Part shown: positions 1 through 13,928 of the stretch, in pieces
Layout of the letters: each line of letters begins with the position of its first letter
Numbering within the stretch: position 1 is the first letter of the stretch
Assembly (NCBI GenBank): GCA_039096225.1
Contig: JBBPEB010000009.1
Span: forward strand, 1,453,001 to 1,517,000
Length of the DNA: 64,000 nucleotides
Source: Blastocystis sp. Blastoise
Taxonomy: Eukaryota; Sar; Bigyra; Opalinata; Blastocystidae
Direction: 5' to 3'
The notes under the pieces: generated by a model
What the model saw: only the letters and a program-made list of their open reading frames with translations
Database searches by the model: none
Told to the model about the DNA's origin: nothing
Position numbers and translations under genes: made by a program

Positions 1-396
1 ATGGAAATATCGCATAAAGACCTAGCTAATTCACCTTGAATCGCGGGATTCGATGAATCTTTTAAACATTCTAATAAGAGTAAAAATTGATGACTAATAA
101 GAAAATCTTTCATATCATCTCCTTTTAAATAACAACATAAACTACGAAGTAAACAATGTAATTTCCAAATATCCGTGGGAATTCGAGATATTTTATTATA
201 ATAACAAGTAGATACAGTAGCTAAAGAAGGCGGTGCTAAGGATGATAATATCTTATAGGTACTTTCTAAATAATCCTATATATATATATTTAATAATAAT
301 AGTGAATATGTATATATATATACATTAATAAGTTGATATGGAGTATTACTATATTTAATAAAATTTTTAATTACTTCTATAGCTACTGTACTTTGC

Positions 397-437
<41 letters not shown>

Positions 438-2747
438 TATATAATAATAATATATTATATATATACGAAGAGATCTGTTTGATAACAAGTATATAGAATG
501 ATTTGGCGCCAACGATAACTTTCCCGGGAACCCTCTTGATATTCTATGGGGATTTCTTCTGCTTGCCCTGCGAAATTAACGCGTTCTTCTTGCTTATCTT
601 CATCAAACACAAAATAATCTATATTAATGATAATAATAAAAAAGATATAATTATAATAATAAACATATAATAATAATAATAAAAAGAATATAATAAAAAA
701 GATATAATAATAATAAAAAAAAACATAATAATAATAAACTAAATAAACCCAATAATATATACGTTTATTTTCATTATTTTTATTACAAGTACTAATTAAA
801 TATATTAATTTAATAATTTCTCGTCGATATTCTACAGAAAGATGCATATTAATATTTTCACTAATTGATAATAAATCGTCAATTCCCACGGATATATAGT
901 ATGCTAAAGACGCAGGATGATGACATAAATTACATATAGATTTTACACTATTTGTCTATATATATATATATTAATCATAATAATATGAACGAATAGTATT
1001 CGATATTATGAATAAATCAAATATATATATATATATATATATATACAGCAAGTCGTTCATCTTCGTCTTTCATCCATTTCGAAAATAATTCTATCCATTC
1101 TTTTATATAAACAGTATCTTTTGTAAATCGATAATCGCGGGAATCATTAGTTTCAAGAAGAGACATAGAAGAAAGATCTGAAGAATTCTTTTCGTTTTTA
1201 TTGGTTACTACTAGATTTGTATTTTTAGAAACACTATCATTTTCTTCATTATTATATTCTTCTTGGATATTCATCAATTCTGAATCTACATCATCTGATT
1301 TATTCTGAATATATTTCAGTCTATATCGATATTGTTTATATTTAGGTAAATATGCATTAATAATATCAACTTGAGAAAACTTTAAAGGAATTGTATAATA
1401 ATACTGATCTACAATCAGTTTATCATATATATCTTTTATCCAATCAAACCGTAAGAAAAAGATTAGTGTTTTCATATGAATCCTTTGAAATAAATCTTTT
1501 AATGTATGTTCATGATGATTGGAATACGCAGATTCACGTAAATATACATTCTCAGGAGGTAATATATTTTGAAAAAGAAGCGATAAATGTAATTTTTGAT
1601 AATAAGGGATCTATAAAATCATATTTATATATATAGAATTTATTAAATATATAAATATATATAGCGAATATAATTAATAATAATGTAATTTTATTATTTA
1701 TAAATTATATATATATACATTTGAAGAAGGAAGAGGAATATCTTTTGCCTCCAAACAAAATGGCGGTAATCCTTCAAAACACCATAACACAAATGTCTAT
1801 TTATGATTATAATAATAATAATAATAATAATCAGAAATATATATAATACAGAGATATATAAATATATAAATTTATATATATATATATTATATATATTATA
1901 TATACTTGTATAATTGATGATGAAGAATTATTATATAATTCTTTTAATGCATTTATATCTGTAAATATAGGATTTGGCTATATTTATATATATATTAATA
2001 TATATTATAAAAATAAAATAAATAATATAAATATATAAATAAAAAAGAAAAAAAAACGCACAAAACAAAACACAAATAATAAAAATGAAAATAACTTACA
2101 GGTGTTTGAATTAATAGGAAAACAGATTTTTCAAATAAGTCCATATCTTCTTGTTGAAGTATATTAAATATCTATATATAAAACAAAGATAAAAAAAATT
2201 TATATTTTAAAAAAATAAAATTAACTAATATAAAGATAACATACTTTGAATCCACCTTCTAAAAGAGCATCTGAAAAGATTTCACTGTTTATTGAACATA
2301 AATAGGATAAAACATAAATCATTTCAGGTTTACAACTATAAAAATAAAGTTTATTTTGAAGCTGAACGTAAAATAATAGTATATATACTATTTAGGATTA
2401 AGAATCCAACGAGTTAATGTGATTCCCCAACTTGATTTTGCTAATAAACGATCACCACGAGGTTTTGTTGCAATATCCAATAGGGAAATAGAAACACAGG
2501 TACGATAATCTTTATCTTGAAACAAACTCTGCTTATCACTGAACAGATATTGCATCACTTTCAACGTAGAATTATTTTGAAATGCATTATAGAAGAACCA
2601 CGATGTACCTGCAACTCCACCTATAGCTAATGTATATCGAAATACCTTTTTGGGTGTAGAAATAGGTGGTTTCGAATGAAGACATCGTTTAGCAACCGTT
2701 CTTGTCATTCGAAGCAACGACTCATTTTTAAATAACATTCTGAACAT
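1..2747 (-). CDS. ARM/HEAT-like protein with mitochondrial-type N-terminus (3' end outside window)
   Basis: I do not recognise the protein. The start is the ATG at 2747. The first exon (2389-2747) begins MFRMLFKNESLLRMTRTVAK, rich in Arg/Lys/Ser and resembling a mitochondrial targeting peptide. One hydrophobic segment follows at about residues 36-54 (FRYTLAIGGVAGTSWFFYNA). At least eight further exons follow (2245-2335, 2100-2171, then down to position 1), joined by introns GTATAT...TATAG. The translation is helical and Leu-rich, with many short amphipathic stretches, as in an alpha-solenoid. The reading frame is still open at the left edge, so the C-terminus is missing. An inner-membrane anchor plus ARM-like repeats is the layout of SERAC1, whose lipase domain would lie outside the window; that comparison is speculative. 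A TAG directly after the first exon is removed if the TA/GTATATATAC donor is used. Confidence 0.6.
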
Positions 2748-4362
2748 GATCAGTCATATAAATGATAAATTAATGTTAATTAAAACCAAATCTACGCTTT
2801 AAAAACAAATATAAAAAGTTTACTGAATATCTACTTAGAACTTCTTTTCAACTTGGTTCATCCAATTAAAATGAAGATTCCGATTAAAGAAATTCTTTGT
2901 TTTTCTTTTTTATTTAATGTATAATAAAGATGCTATTCTGTTTTTAGATGAGTGTATAATAGAATACAGACGTTAATAAGATTTTTATAGTGTTTAAAAG
3001 AAGAAATGATATGAATGTACTGATAATTATTGGTTTTTAGTAGCAATTATTGAGTGGTTATACAAGAATTGAAGATATGATATAAAAAATATTCTATTTC
3101 TATAAGATATAGTGAATTATATGAATTATATCTATGAAAACAGAGAAGAAATCTTAGAATTTTCATTAGTTTCATATCTATAATTCGAAATTTTTATAGA
3201 TTAGCATTTTAACGATATAATATATTTACGTAGATACTTAAAATAAACAAATATAAAGTGATAAATTCTGTATTCCAAGAAAAAAAAATATTTAATTGAT
3301 TTGATTTGTATGAAAATCATACGAATATGCACATAAATTATTCCAACAATAATTACGACAATCATTAATCAAAATGAGAATTCCAACTTCAGTTTAATTA
3401 AAAAAATATTATATTTCATATCACAAATAATTCGTTAAATTAAATAAAATCTATTCATGCCATAAAAATAAATAGATGATAATAAAAGAAAGCCTGAAAA
3501 ATTATATAATTATTCTTAAATAGTATCATAAAATATTATTTACTTAAGGTTGTGTAGCCTTGAGGTCAGTATGAATGTATTGATTTTAAGGTCGTTCGAT
3601 CGATTCCGGTCGACAGCTTTATTTATAAATTCCCCTACCTTAACACGCAAAGGATTCTTTCCATGAGTTGCATTTGTGCCAGGGGTAGGGAAAAGATACT
3701 AGCCGCTGGGTGAGAGATAATTTAATCATAGTTATACTCGCAATCTGTGGCCAGAAATTTATTATTTTCATAAAAAAGAATATATTATATATATTTATTT
3801 TTTTTAAAGTTAGATCTTTCTTATTTATATATATTGATGAGTCAACGTTATTTCTATATATTCATAAAAGGATCAAGACTCTTTTAAAAACAACAATTGA
3901 AGATAAAAGGTATAATTGAATAATAACATAATATTTTTTTTATAAGATAAGCATATATTATGAGCTTAACGAATTATAAGAAATAAAATAAAGGTAAATA
4001 ATATATAAAATAAGAAATATATGTGAAAAAAAGGAATTCAGAATAACGTAAACATTTCAATAAGCTTGATACATATATAAATAATTAGAAGTTTTATGTA
4101 GGAAGTTGATATTTATATAAATAATGAAGGAACAATGTAGGTATATGAATATCGAAGGTAAACAGAATATGGAGTTAAATAAAAAGAGATAAAGGGGAAC
4201 AGAAAAAAACGAAATTAAGTAAGAAAATATAGAGTACTTTTTTTTTTAACAAAATAAAAAAAGTTATTAAATAAAATGAATAATAATAAAATATATGTAA
4301 AATAATAATTATAAAAATAAAATAAGATTAACACGTATATATATATATATGTAAATGAATAT
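2748..4362. other. Intergenic region with a GC-richer patch
   Basis: No supported gene. Most is AT-rich and featureless. A short ORF at 3710-3919 (69 codons, mostly Ile/Phe/Leu) has no recognisable motif and overlaps the GC-richer patch at 3545-3720, listed separately as an RNA candidate. Confidence 0.6.
3545..3720. ncRNA. Possible structured RNA or Pol III-type element
   Basis: This stretch is clearly richer in G and C than its surroundings and is not open in any frame over its length. CCCTACC near 3632 pairs with GGTAGGG near 3685. A B-box-like string (GTTCGATCGATTCC at about 3594) lies roughly 35 nt after an imperfect A-box-like string (TAGCCTTGAGG at about 3555), as in tRNA genes or tRNA-derived SINEs. 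I could not fold a proper tRNA cloverleaf and recognise no snRNA, SRP or RNase P signature. Strand is uncertain. Confidence 0.25.
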
Positions 4363-7300
4363 TTACACTTTGCGTTGCAATTCAATGCGAATACCTTTAG
4401 TTTGTTGATTTTGACTGATTTCTTTCATTTTCGGAGCAATATAATTCTTTTTATTTCTTAAAAATTTAGTTCTATTGATAATACAAAGAATAATTAATAA
4501 TACAGCTACTAATAATAATAAAACAAGTATAATATATATCCAAATAGATTGATTAGTATTTTCAACTCCTATTAAATAAATAATAGTAGAAACAGAACCA
4601 ACAGAATTTTTACAAGTAATATTAAATGTTAATTGATTAAATAAAGTATTTATTTTACCATAGATCTCTCCAGTATCAGTTTTAAAATAAATACCATCAG
4701 GAAAATTAGGTTGATTAGAACATTGAATATGATCTGCATTAATAGTAGGTATATAACTAAAAGATTCATCAGAAATTAAAGTAAATAATGATTTTGAATA
4801 TAAAATTAACGTCGGTGCTATTTCGGTACAATATATTTCTTCTTTTTGATATTCTCCTTGAATACATTTTGATTGAATACGCCCTGTGTAATATTGAGGA
4901 CATGATTTATAACTATATTGTCCTTCTAAAGCACCTTGAAAACCATTAATAGATTCCATATTTGGACAATTAGCAATTACTTTTTTTGCATATAAACTAA
5001 ATTCAGCTAATTGATATCCATATTGATTTAAAACAGTAGTAGTACTACCTGTACTAGTAGTCATAGTATAATAACAACTAGGTTCAGAAGTACCATATTG
5101 AATTAATGGTTTATTATTACATTCTGTTACACGTATTCTAAATCCATTATAACTTTTTTCTGTATAAAAATCATAAGTAAATCGTTTACTATATTGACTT
5201 GCAAGTTGATTTGATTGTATATCTAATATATACCATTGTTCATTACCTTCTTTATCATATAATAAACCTTCAAAATACCAACCAGTAGGATTTCTTGAAT
5301 TACATTTATAACCAGTAACTATACTATAACTACTAACATATTCACTACGACTATTATTATATATATAACCACTAATCGCACCAACACAACGAGGACCTGA
5401 TAAAGTAATTGATCCTATATTATTATCAAATAAACTATTTATTGAAGTATCTTCTTTTATATCACTTATTCCATAACCATTATATATACGATAACTATTA
5501 TCTTGTGTTAATAATAAAGAAGCATCAAAATCATTTTTTATTATCATAGTTCCTTTTGATCTATGTATTTCTATAGCTATTATATTATTACTATTCTTTA
5601 AATAACTATTCAAAATACTAAAAGAACTACCAATATTTTTTATTTCTAATTGTTCTTGCATACAATAAGTAGAAGAAGTAATAGTAGACATAGGCATATT
5701 ATATCTTAATATCTCATGTCCATTTATATATACAATACAACCAAAATGTGTTTTTATATCAATAGCTAAAGATACATAATTTAATATATTTATTATATTA
5801 AATTTAGATCTATAATATTGAGTAATAGTAGTAGGATCATCCATAGTTATAGAAACGGATTGTAACCAATCAGAATCATCATAATCTAACGTTATCCAAT
5901 CATTATTTAAATTATTTTGTGTATATACATAATTCCATAATGTTCGTAAAGGAGGACATATATAACCTATAGTTAAATCAATAGTATATAAAGATAATCC
6001 ACTTGGTAATGTAGTTTTTAATAATTCAGTATTATCTTCTAAATATACTTTAATATAACCATTTAACCATCCATCTGATTTTGAATCTCCTAATATTAAT
6101 GTATATTGATTTGCTAATTCACAAAAAGGATAATAACTATCTTGATTTACAGGTAAACTGATTTTTTCTAATAATATATTATTTTGATTATCTTTTAACC
6201 AAAATTGCATTTCATCTCCAAAAGCATCTGTATGAACCATAATATAAAATAATATATTAGGTGAAGAACAATAATTAATAGATAAAGTAATAGAAATACT
6301 ATCTAATCGACCATCAGGAGTATAAGCAGATAATGTATATATAGAAGAAGGCATAGAAACTAATGGAATTCCACGTATAGAACCAGTTGATGTATCGAGT
6401 TCTAATGGAAGTTCTAAAGCAGGTGATATAGTATATCCTGTAAACATATCTGAATTTGGAGTAGTTTCTGGAAATGGAACATTAATATATGCATTAAAAA
6501 TAGTAGTATTAAGAGATAAATGAGGAATAGATAATTCTAAATTATATAAAGACAATATAATTTCAGATAAACTATATTGATATGGAGTAATTAATGGATT
6601 TGCATTTTCAATAAATATAATTTTATAATATCTCCAAGAATTTTTATTAAGAGGTAAATAAAAACAACGAATTTGATTTCTTTGTGAATAATAAGCATTA
6701 GTAGTTTCACCTAAAAATATATACTGTATATTATCATTTGAACCATAAATCATCCAATCAGATGGATCACGTGCATAATTTTGATTTGTGTTTCGAAAAC
6801 AATATCGATTTAAATATTCATATCTATTTTCACCATAATCTAAATATATATATGCATTTTTATCATCATCATTTAAATATACATTCCATACAGTATCACT
6901 AAACATATCAAATAAATAAGATAAATTTAATACTTCGGGTATACTAGAAAGAGTAATATCCCAAATACGACCTATTTTATTAAATAAAAGTAATTGAAAT
7001 GAACAATCAAAATCAATATAAGTAGGATAATTATCATTATGTATCATTAATATATGTATAACATTATTACCATTATTTAATAATGTAGTAGGACCTGATA
7101 TATATATATATTTTGTATCTATATTACTATTTATAGGATATAAAGAGTCTATAGATGCTGTATTATTGATAACATTATATCGATGATATTCTAGTGAATT
7201 TATATATATAATAAAACCACCTTTTGTTTTTATAGTAATTTCAAATCCTACATAATTTTCTTTATTTTCTATATACATATTATGTTTAAATACCCAAATA

Positions 7301-10300
7301 CGATGTGTTGATAGAGGAGGTTGAGAAGGAACATAAGGAAGATAAGAAGATAAATTATTATTTAATATATTATTTGATATATTATTTATATTATTATTAT
7401 TAGAATTATTTATATTTTTATTATTAGAATTATTTATATTTTTATTATTAGAATTATTTATATTTTTATTATTAGAATTATTAATAGAATTATTTATATT
7501 TTTATTATTAGAATTATCATTATTCAATTCTAGCCAATTTAAAGGTATATTATTTTGTATATATGTCCAATTTATATCTTGATGATATATTAAATAATCA
7601 AGATTAATTAGAAAAACTTCATCAGATATATCATTTTGATATATAAATGCTATTGTTTGATATATACCTATATCTAGATAATTTTCTATACGTAAATTTG
7701 AATTTTTTGACCAACCATCATTATCATTATCTATTAAAACAACTCTTAATATTCCCATGGGAATACATAAACTCTCTATATATGTAATACTCGATACAAA
7801 TGAAGGTGATGTATAATAAGTTATATTATTATATATATTTGTAAATAAAAAATGTTCATCATTTCCATATAAACCATTCTGTTTTGTTATACGTATATGT
7901 ATATTATTTGGAGCACTACACTCTATATATATATATATATAGTTAATTATTATTTTATAATGATTAGTATAGAATTTATTAATATAGTCACTATTATAGT
8001 CATTTTCATTTTTATTAATTAATTAATTATATATAATAAATGGTAAAAGATTAAAAATAATTTAAAAAAAAAATAACAAATATAATAATAATAATAATAA
8101 ACATATATATATATATATATACCTTGAATACGAAGAGTAATTGTTGTAGAGAAAGCAATTCCCGTGGTTAATTGTGTTGCATTAATAGTATATATTTGTT
8201 CTAAAGATACTTGGCTGATACCATAAATAGTTCCTGTATTTATATTAAATTCAATAGAATTAGGAAGAGAAGGAGATATAATAAAATTAGTATATCCTAC
8301 AATAGCTGGTATAATATTAAATGTAGTTATATCTTTATATCCTTCATATATAGAATATTCATAATGTAAATCTGTATTTATATGTTCATAATTACAAGAA
8401 TAACTAGATATTGTAGATAACGCAAGTTTATTTGTCATAGTACTAGATAATATACTAAATTTATAATATTTATAACTATTTTCATTAGTAATCGTATAGG
8501 ATAATGTTTGTCTTCTTAAAGAAAATACTATATTTTGTCTTATATCTAATAATGAATAATGAATATTATCATTAGAAGCATATATAGTCCAATTTGAAGG
8601 ATCACCATAATTAGGCATTCGACTGCTTGTTATAGAATATTTATTTATATTCACAGAACTATATAGAAATTTATATAATGTTTAATAATAATGTTTATAT
8701 ATATATTTTATTTTTATATAATTATATGTATATTGTAGAAAATATAATAAATATAAAATAGACATAAAAATGATAAATAGAATAATTATACTATATGATA
8801 AATAGAATAACTATACTATATAATCAATAGAATAATTATACTATATAATCAATAGAATAACTATAATAAACTATAAATAGAATAATTATACTATATAATC
8901 AATAGAATAACTATAATATGTATAATAAATAGAATAACTACAATATATTATAAATAGAATACTATAATATATAATAAATAAAACATATATATATATACCC
9001 ATGATTTGGTAGTGTATACACGAATTCAATATGATCTGTTTCTGTAGTAGCAAACATAGTGAATGTATCCATATCAAACGCCATATTCATATTATTATAT
9101 GTATCACTTGTGACCATAGACGCACTCACAGTTCCATCTAATAATATATTAGAAGAACATGCTATATATATAATAATAATAATAATAATATATAATAATA
9201 ATAATAATATAAAATAATATATATATAATAATATATAATAATATATATATACAATTAACTTCAGAAGAATGAATAATACCAATAACATCAAAAGAATCAG
9301 AAATAGATAGATCTCCGTGGGAATGTGCTTCTATAGCTATACATAATTGACCACTACTTGGAAGTTTATTTTTATTTATATGAATTCTATATATATAATG
9401 TAAAAAAAAATATTAATAATAATATATATTTAAATGATATATACATATTGAAAATAAATACTCAATAAAAAATAATATATATATATATACTGTCTATAAG
9501 TAGGATTAGAATAAGAAGGAGAAGACGAAACAGTAGATGATATTACATTTTCACTATATATATAAATTAATATATATTTTATAATATCTAAAAAAACAAA
9601 AAAAACAAAAAAAAAAATAATATTATAAAATAACATATATATACTCTGGTAAATTATCTCTATATATTTCTTGACCATTTATATATATAATAACACCAAA
9701 TTCTGTTAATAAAGATATACTAAAACTATTTATATTTATAAATGAAGGTAATGCAGTTATATATCGATAATAACGAGTTATTGTTGATTTGGAGGGAAAA
9801 TAACTACCTACACCAGTAGACCAATTAGAATCAGCATATCCAAGATATATCCAATCATTTGTAGTTTGAGAAATATCTCTGTATTTCCATGAAGAATGAT
9901 GAGGAATCAAGAATGTAGCTAAAAAAAAGATATATTAAATAATAAATATTTATATAATAAATATATAATTATCATAATTTGATTCTATAATATATATACG
10001 ATTGAAAGTATCTGTTTTCGAAAATGTTGGTGTACTCGTTGGATAAGCAATAGACCCACGATAAATTTGAACATTTCCAATAGAAATACGTACAAAAGAA
10101 TCATAACGTACAGAACCGCCCCATCCATCACCCTTTCTATATATTTCAATCATTATTTTGTTTAAAATTAGAGGATAGCAAAGAATAAATAATTAAAAAG
10201 ATATAAAAATATACGTATCACTAAGTACAACCGTATATAACGTTGGCTCAAGACATAGAGTATAATTATAAGAACGAGTTTCTTGAGAATATGTTCCTTT

Positions 10301-10506
10301 TTGATAAAAGATTTGAACATTTGTTGAAGGAACGCCTTTATAGATCTCTACAATTTCTTCACTTGCATATAGCGTGTATTTCCGTACTAATGTTGCTTCA
10401 TATTCATTGAAATCACATGCAAAAGCTACGATTAGTTCAATAAAAACTAGCTTATAAACATACTAAGGGATATAAATAAGTAAATGCAGTATATAAAAAG
10501 AATCAT
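4363..10506 (-). CDS. Large type I membrane protein with Ig-like and galactose-binding-like modules
   Basis: Probably a cell-surface adhesin or receptor. The start is the ATG at 10506, which gives a hydrophobic signal peptide (MILFIYCIYLFISLTFAC) after removal of a 43-nt intron with an ACTAAT branch-like motif. About nine exons follow. Modules, N to C: a beta-rich segment; a KGDGWGGS segment; a galactose-binding-like domain (DWIYLGYADSNW, IIYINGQEIYR); F5/8C-like pieces (DPSNWTIYASND; DPSDWMIYGSND); putative Ig (He_PIG-like) domains (LPNSIEFNINTGTIYGI; LPLELDTSTGSIRGIP); another galactose-binding-like domain (DWITLDYDDSDW); and a Cys-containing CCP-like stretch (CPNMES...C). The end is a single TM segment (SIWIYIILVLLLLVAVLLII) and a basic tail of about 40 residues. 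An Asn-rich linker near 7378-7515 is a coding tandem repeat. The ligand is unknown. Exon joins are inferred from GT/AG sites and phase. Confidence 0.75.
7378..7515 (-). repeat. 24-bp coding tandem repeat (Asn-rich linker)
   Basis: About five imperfect copies of a 24-bp unit (tttttattattagaattatttata on the plus strand). It encodes NNSNNKNI-type octapeptides within the large membrane protein. Copy number is likely variable between strains. Confidence 0.8.
8775..8960. repeat. Intronic tandem repeat of about 30 bp
   Basis: Repeated strings such as aatagaataattatactata, alternating with aatagaataactata, fill an intron of the membrane-protein gene. At least six imperfect copies are visible. Confidence 0.7.
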
Positions 10507-11219
10507 GCGATAGATAATTTCTTTTAAATGAAGGAAGATTTAATAATTAAACTTTAAAAAAGTGTTTTATGTGGGTACAGAAAAAATGATGTTTTTATTG
10601 GTCAATTTAAAATGGTTCATTCCATAAAAAATGGTTGTTAATATGTTTTTGAAATTGTTTCAAGTTGTTTTTTAAATGAATATATAGGTTTTTAAATAAA
10701 TAAATATCTGTAGAATATAGAGTAGATAATAATTAATGTAAAAAAGTCGTTGAGAAATTGTATAGAGGCTAATTAGTTAATTGTTTATAGAATTAGCTGA
10801 AAAGTGTCGAGAATACAATAAAAATATATATAAATATTTTTTCTAATAATAATATATATATAAATAAATATAAAATACGTTAAAGACAACAAAAAAAATG
10901 TATAAAACTATTCATAGATAATAAAGAGAGACTGATATAAATGAAAACATATATATAGTTACTATATATCTCTAGCATATGAAAAAAGATAGTATATAAA
11001 TGATTATTAACATGTATTAATTAATTCTAAAACTAATCATTATATATAGAAAGCAAATATATAAGTAAATATATAGAATAAAAATTATATATATATATGT
11101 TATTTTAAAAACTTATGAAATTAAAAAAAAAAGAAATATACATATATTATTTACAATATGATAATAATATATATAAAAAAAGAAATTCATTTTAAAATAA
11201 TAATAATATTTATTATTAT
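10507..11219. other. AT-rich intergenic region
   Basis: Lies between the 3' end of the acyl-CoA synthetase gene and the 5' end of the large membrane-protein gene, both on the minus strand. I see no gene, RNA or repeat beyond short TA runs. Confidence 0.6.
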
Positions 11220-12593
11220 TTAAGCATATAATTTTTCAATATCATCAGCAAAATGATTATATACAACATTACGTTTAACTTTCATAGTATTTGTTAATTC
11301 ACCATTAGTTATAGATAAATCACGTTTTAATATAGCCCATTTACGTATATATTGAGCACGGCTAATAGCATATTTATAATTATATTCTTCAATAACTCTA
11401 TTTATATAAGTAGTCCATTTTTCATCTTCTAATACATCTTCAATAGTAGTACTTGAACTATTTAATAATTCAGATTGTTTCAGACATTCTGAATTTAAAC
11501 GATTTGTAGGTTCACCATTTTGATCAGCTTTTGTTTTTAAAGATATTAAACAACTTAAATATTTACGTTTATCACCAATAACTAATACATTGGATATAGA
11601 ACTACATATTTCTGTTAATTTATTTTCTATATATACAGGAGGAACATTTTCACCACCAGCAGTAACAATTAATTCTTTCAGACGTCCAGTAATAAATATA
11701 AATCCATCTTTATCTATATACCCCATATCCCCTGTATGTATATAACGATCTTCATCTTTTACATGCTTTGTTTCTTCAGGTAAATTCAAATAACTATATA
11801 TTATTATGTTTTTATTTATTATGTTTATTATTATTATAATTATTATAATTATTTTTTTTTTATATTATTATCATTATTATTATTATTATTATATATTACT
11901 ATATATATACCCCATCATAGTATTTCTACCTCTATACATTAATTCATGAGTATCAGCTGTTACCGCCATTTCTATTCCCGGGAAAGGTAAACCACTACTA
12001 CCCATTTTAAGAACATAATCTACAGGTGTATTCATAGAAATAGGAGCAGTAGCTTCACTTTGACCATATAAATCATATATATTAATATCAAGGGAATTAA
12101 AGAAATTGAGAGTATCAGGAGTTAAAGGAGCAGCAGAACAAACACAAAAACGACATCTATAATAATAATAATAATATAAAATAAATAAATAAATAATAAA
12201 TATAATAATAATAATAAATATACTTTTCAAGACCAAGTTGAGCACGAACAGTATCAAAAACAAGATATTTCGCTAAAGTATATCCCCACGGTAAATAATG
12301 ACTCTTATCAAATTGACGTTCATCACATGATGTTGAACCAATCGATTGAGCCCAAGAAAACAAGTATTGTTTTATAGACTATTTATATATTTGTTAATAA
12401 TAATAATAGAATAATATAATAGTTAATATAAACATAATAAATATATATAATAATAATATACGCTCATTTTTAAGATAGTAGATCTCATAAGTTCAGCAAT
12501 TTTCTCATAAACACGAGGAACACCCACAAAAATAGTTGGACGACATTTTAAAAGAGATTTTAATAATGTACCTTTTAAACAATCAGGATCAGC

Positions 12594-12647
<54 letters not shown>

Positions 12648-13928
12648 TATATACCAAAATACATAGTACCTCGATTTCTAACAGCTGTCATAACATCAAT
12701 ATATTGAGCAGCAATATGAGATAAAGGAAGATAAGATATCTATATATTTATAATAATTATATAATAAACTATATAATAAACACATAATAAACTATATAAT
12801 AAACACATAATAAACTACATAGTATATATAATAATATACAAGTCTTTCTTTATCATCTAAAGCAACTAGATTTCTTAATGCTAAAGCATTATACATACAT
12901 GCATCATGACTACACATTACACCCTTAGGAGTACCCTATAGAATAATAAATATAAGCATAATAATAATAAATAAATAAAAAAATAATGATAATGATAATA
13001 AATAAATAAATAAAAAAAATAATGATAATAAATAAATAAATAAATAAAAAAACAATAACAATAATATACTGTTGTTCCTGAAGTATAAATAAGAGTAGCA
13101 CAAGTACCTGGATCAACAGATTCAGCAATATTCAGAATAGTTTCAGTTTCAATATCTTGACCAAGTTCAACAAAATCTTCCCATTTATATAATTGAATTG
13201 TCTATATTTAAAATATATATATATATATATATATTTAATATACTCTATTTGCATTCATTGTAGGCATACCACTATCAGGCCAATATCTATAAGAATGAAT
13301 AAATACTATATATATAAATACACAATAATAGCTTGTAATTCTGGTAATTGATCTACTAAATCCATGATTTTTTGAGCTTGTTTACCACCTTCACAAACAC
13401 ATACTTTAGCATGACTATCTGACAAGACATAACGACAAGCTTCTGCATTATTTGTTGTGTATATACCAGCAGATACACAATCATTTAACCAACAACCATG
13501 AAATGTAAAGAAATATTCAGGAGAATTAAAACCAATAATACCAATTACATCCTTAGACTTTAAACCAAGTTTATTAAAACCTTTAGCAGCTCTAAATAAA
13601 GTTTTTTATATACATTATGGTTTAAAAAAATAACATAAATACTTTAAAGCTTGATTGAAATATTCTTTATATGAATATTGAACATCATCCTTAGATACTA
13701 AAGCAATATAATCATCATATTCTTTAGTATGTTCAATGAAAATCTATATAAAAAATAGATTATCAATATTTTATATATCAAATAAAAATAATGCATGTTT
13801 GATATAAAATAAAATCTAAAAAGTACATGAGGAATAGAGACAGGGTCTGGATTAAAAGTAGCCTCGTTGTTTCTAACAATGGTAACTTTATCAGTTAATA
13901 TAGAAGTTTGATATTTGATGTCTGACAT
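11220..13928 (-). CDS. Long-chain acyl-CoA synthetase, bubblegum (ACSBG) type
   Basis: Activates fatty acids to acyl-CoA through an acyl-adenylate (ANL/AMP-binding superfamily). The start is the ATG at 13928 (MSDIKYQTSILTDKV). About ten exons are separated by short introns. The adenylation P-loop YTSGTT/GTPKGVM is split by the intron at about 12960-13075. Further motifs are YLPLSHIAAQ, the DLYGQSEATAPI (A5-like) motif, the HTGDMGYIDKDGF aspartate motif and the hinge ITGRLKELIVTAGGENVPP, ending with the catalytic-lysine region (NTMKVKRN). GGENVPPVYIE and the overall order match the ACSBG subfamily better than ACSL. No TM anchor or clear peroxisomal signal is visible (C-terminus KLYA). Total length, about 660 residues, is normal for the family. 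One intron (about 12598-12650) is mostly a TAA repeat. Confidence 0.88.

Noticed and set aside
2388-2390. TAG directly after the first exon of the leftmost gene, suggesting a separate 119-residue protein
   Set aside because: A GTATAT donor overlaps the TAG. The spliced frame continues openly for many exons, so one gene is more likely.
3137-3175. ACAGAGAAGA-like string resembling U6 snRNA
   Set aside because: The following U6 segments (AGCATGGCCCCTG, GACACGC) are absent nearby and no stem-loop fits.
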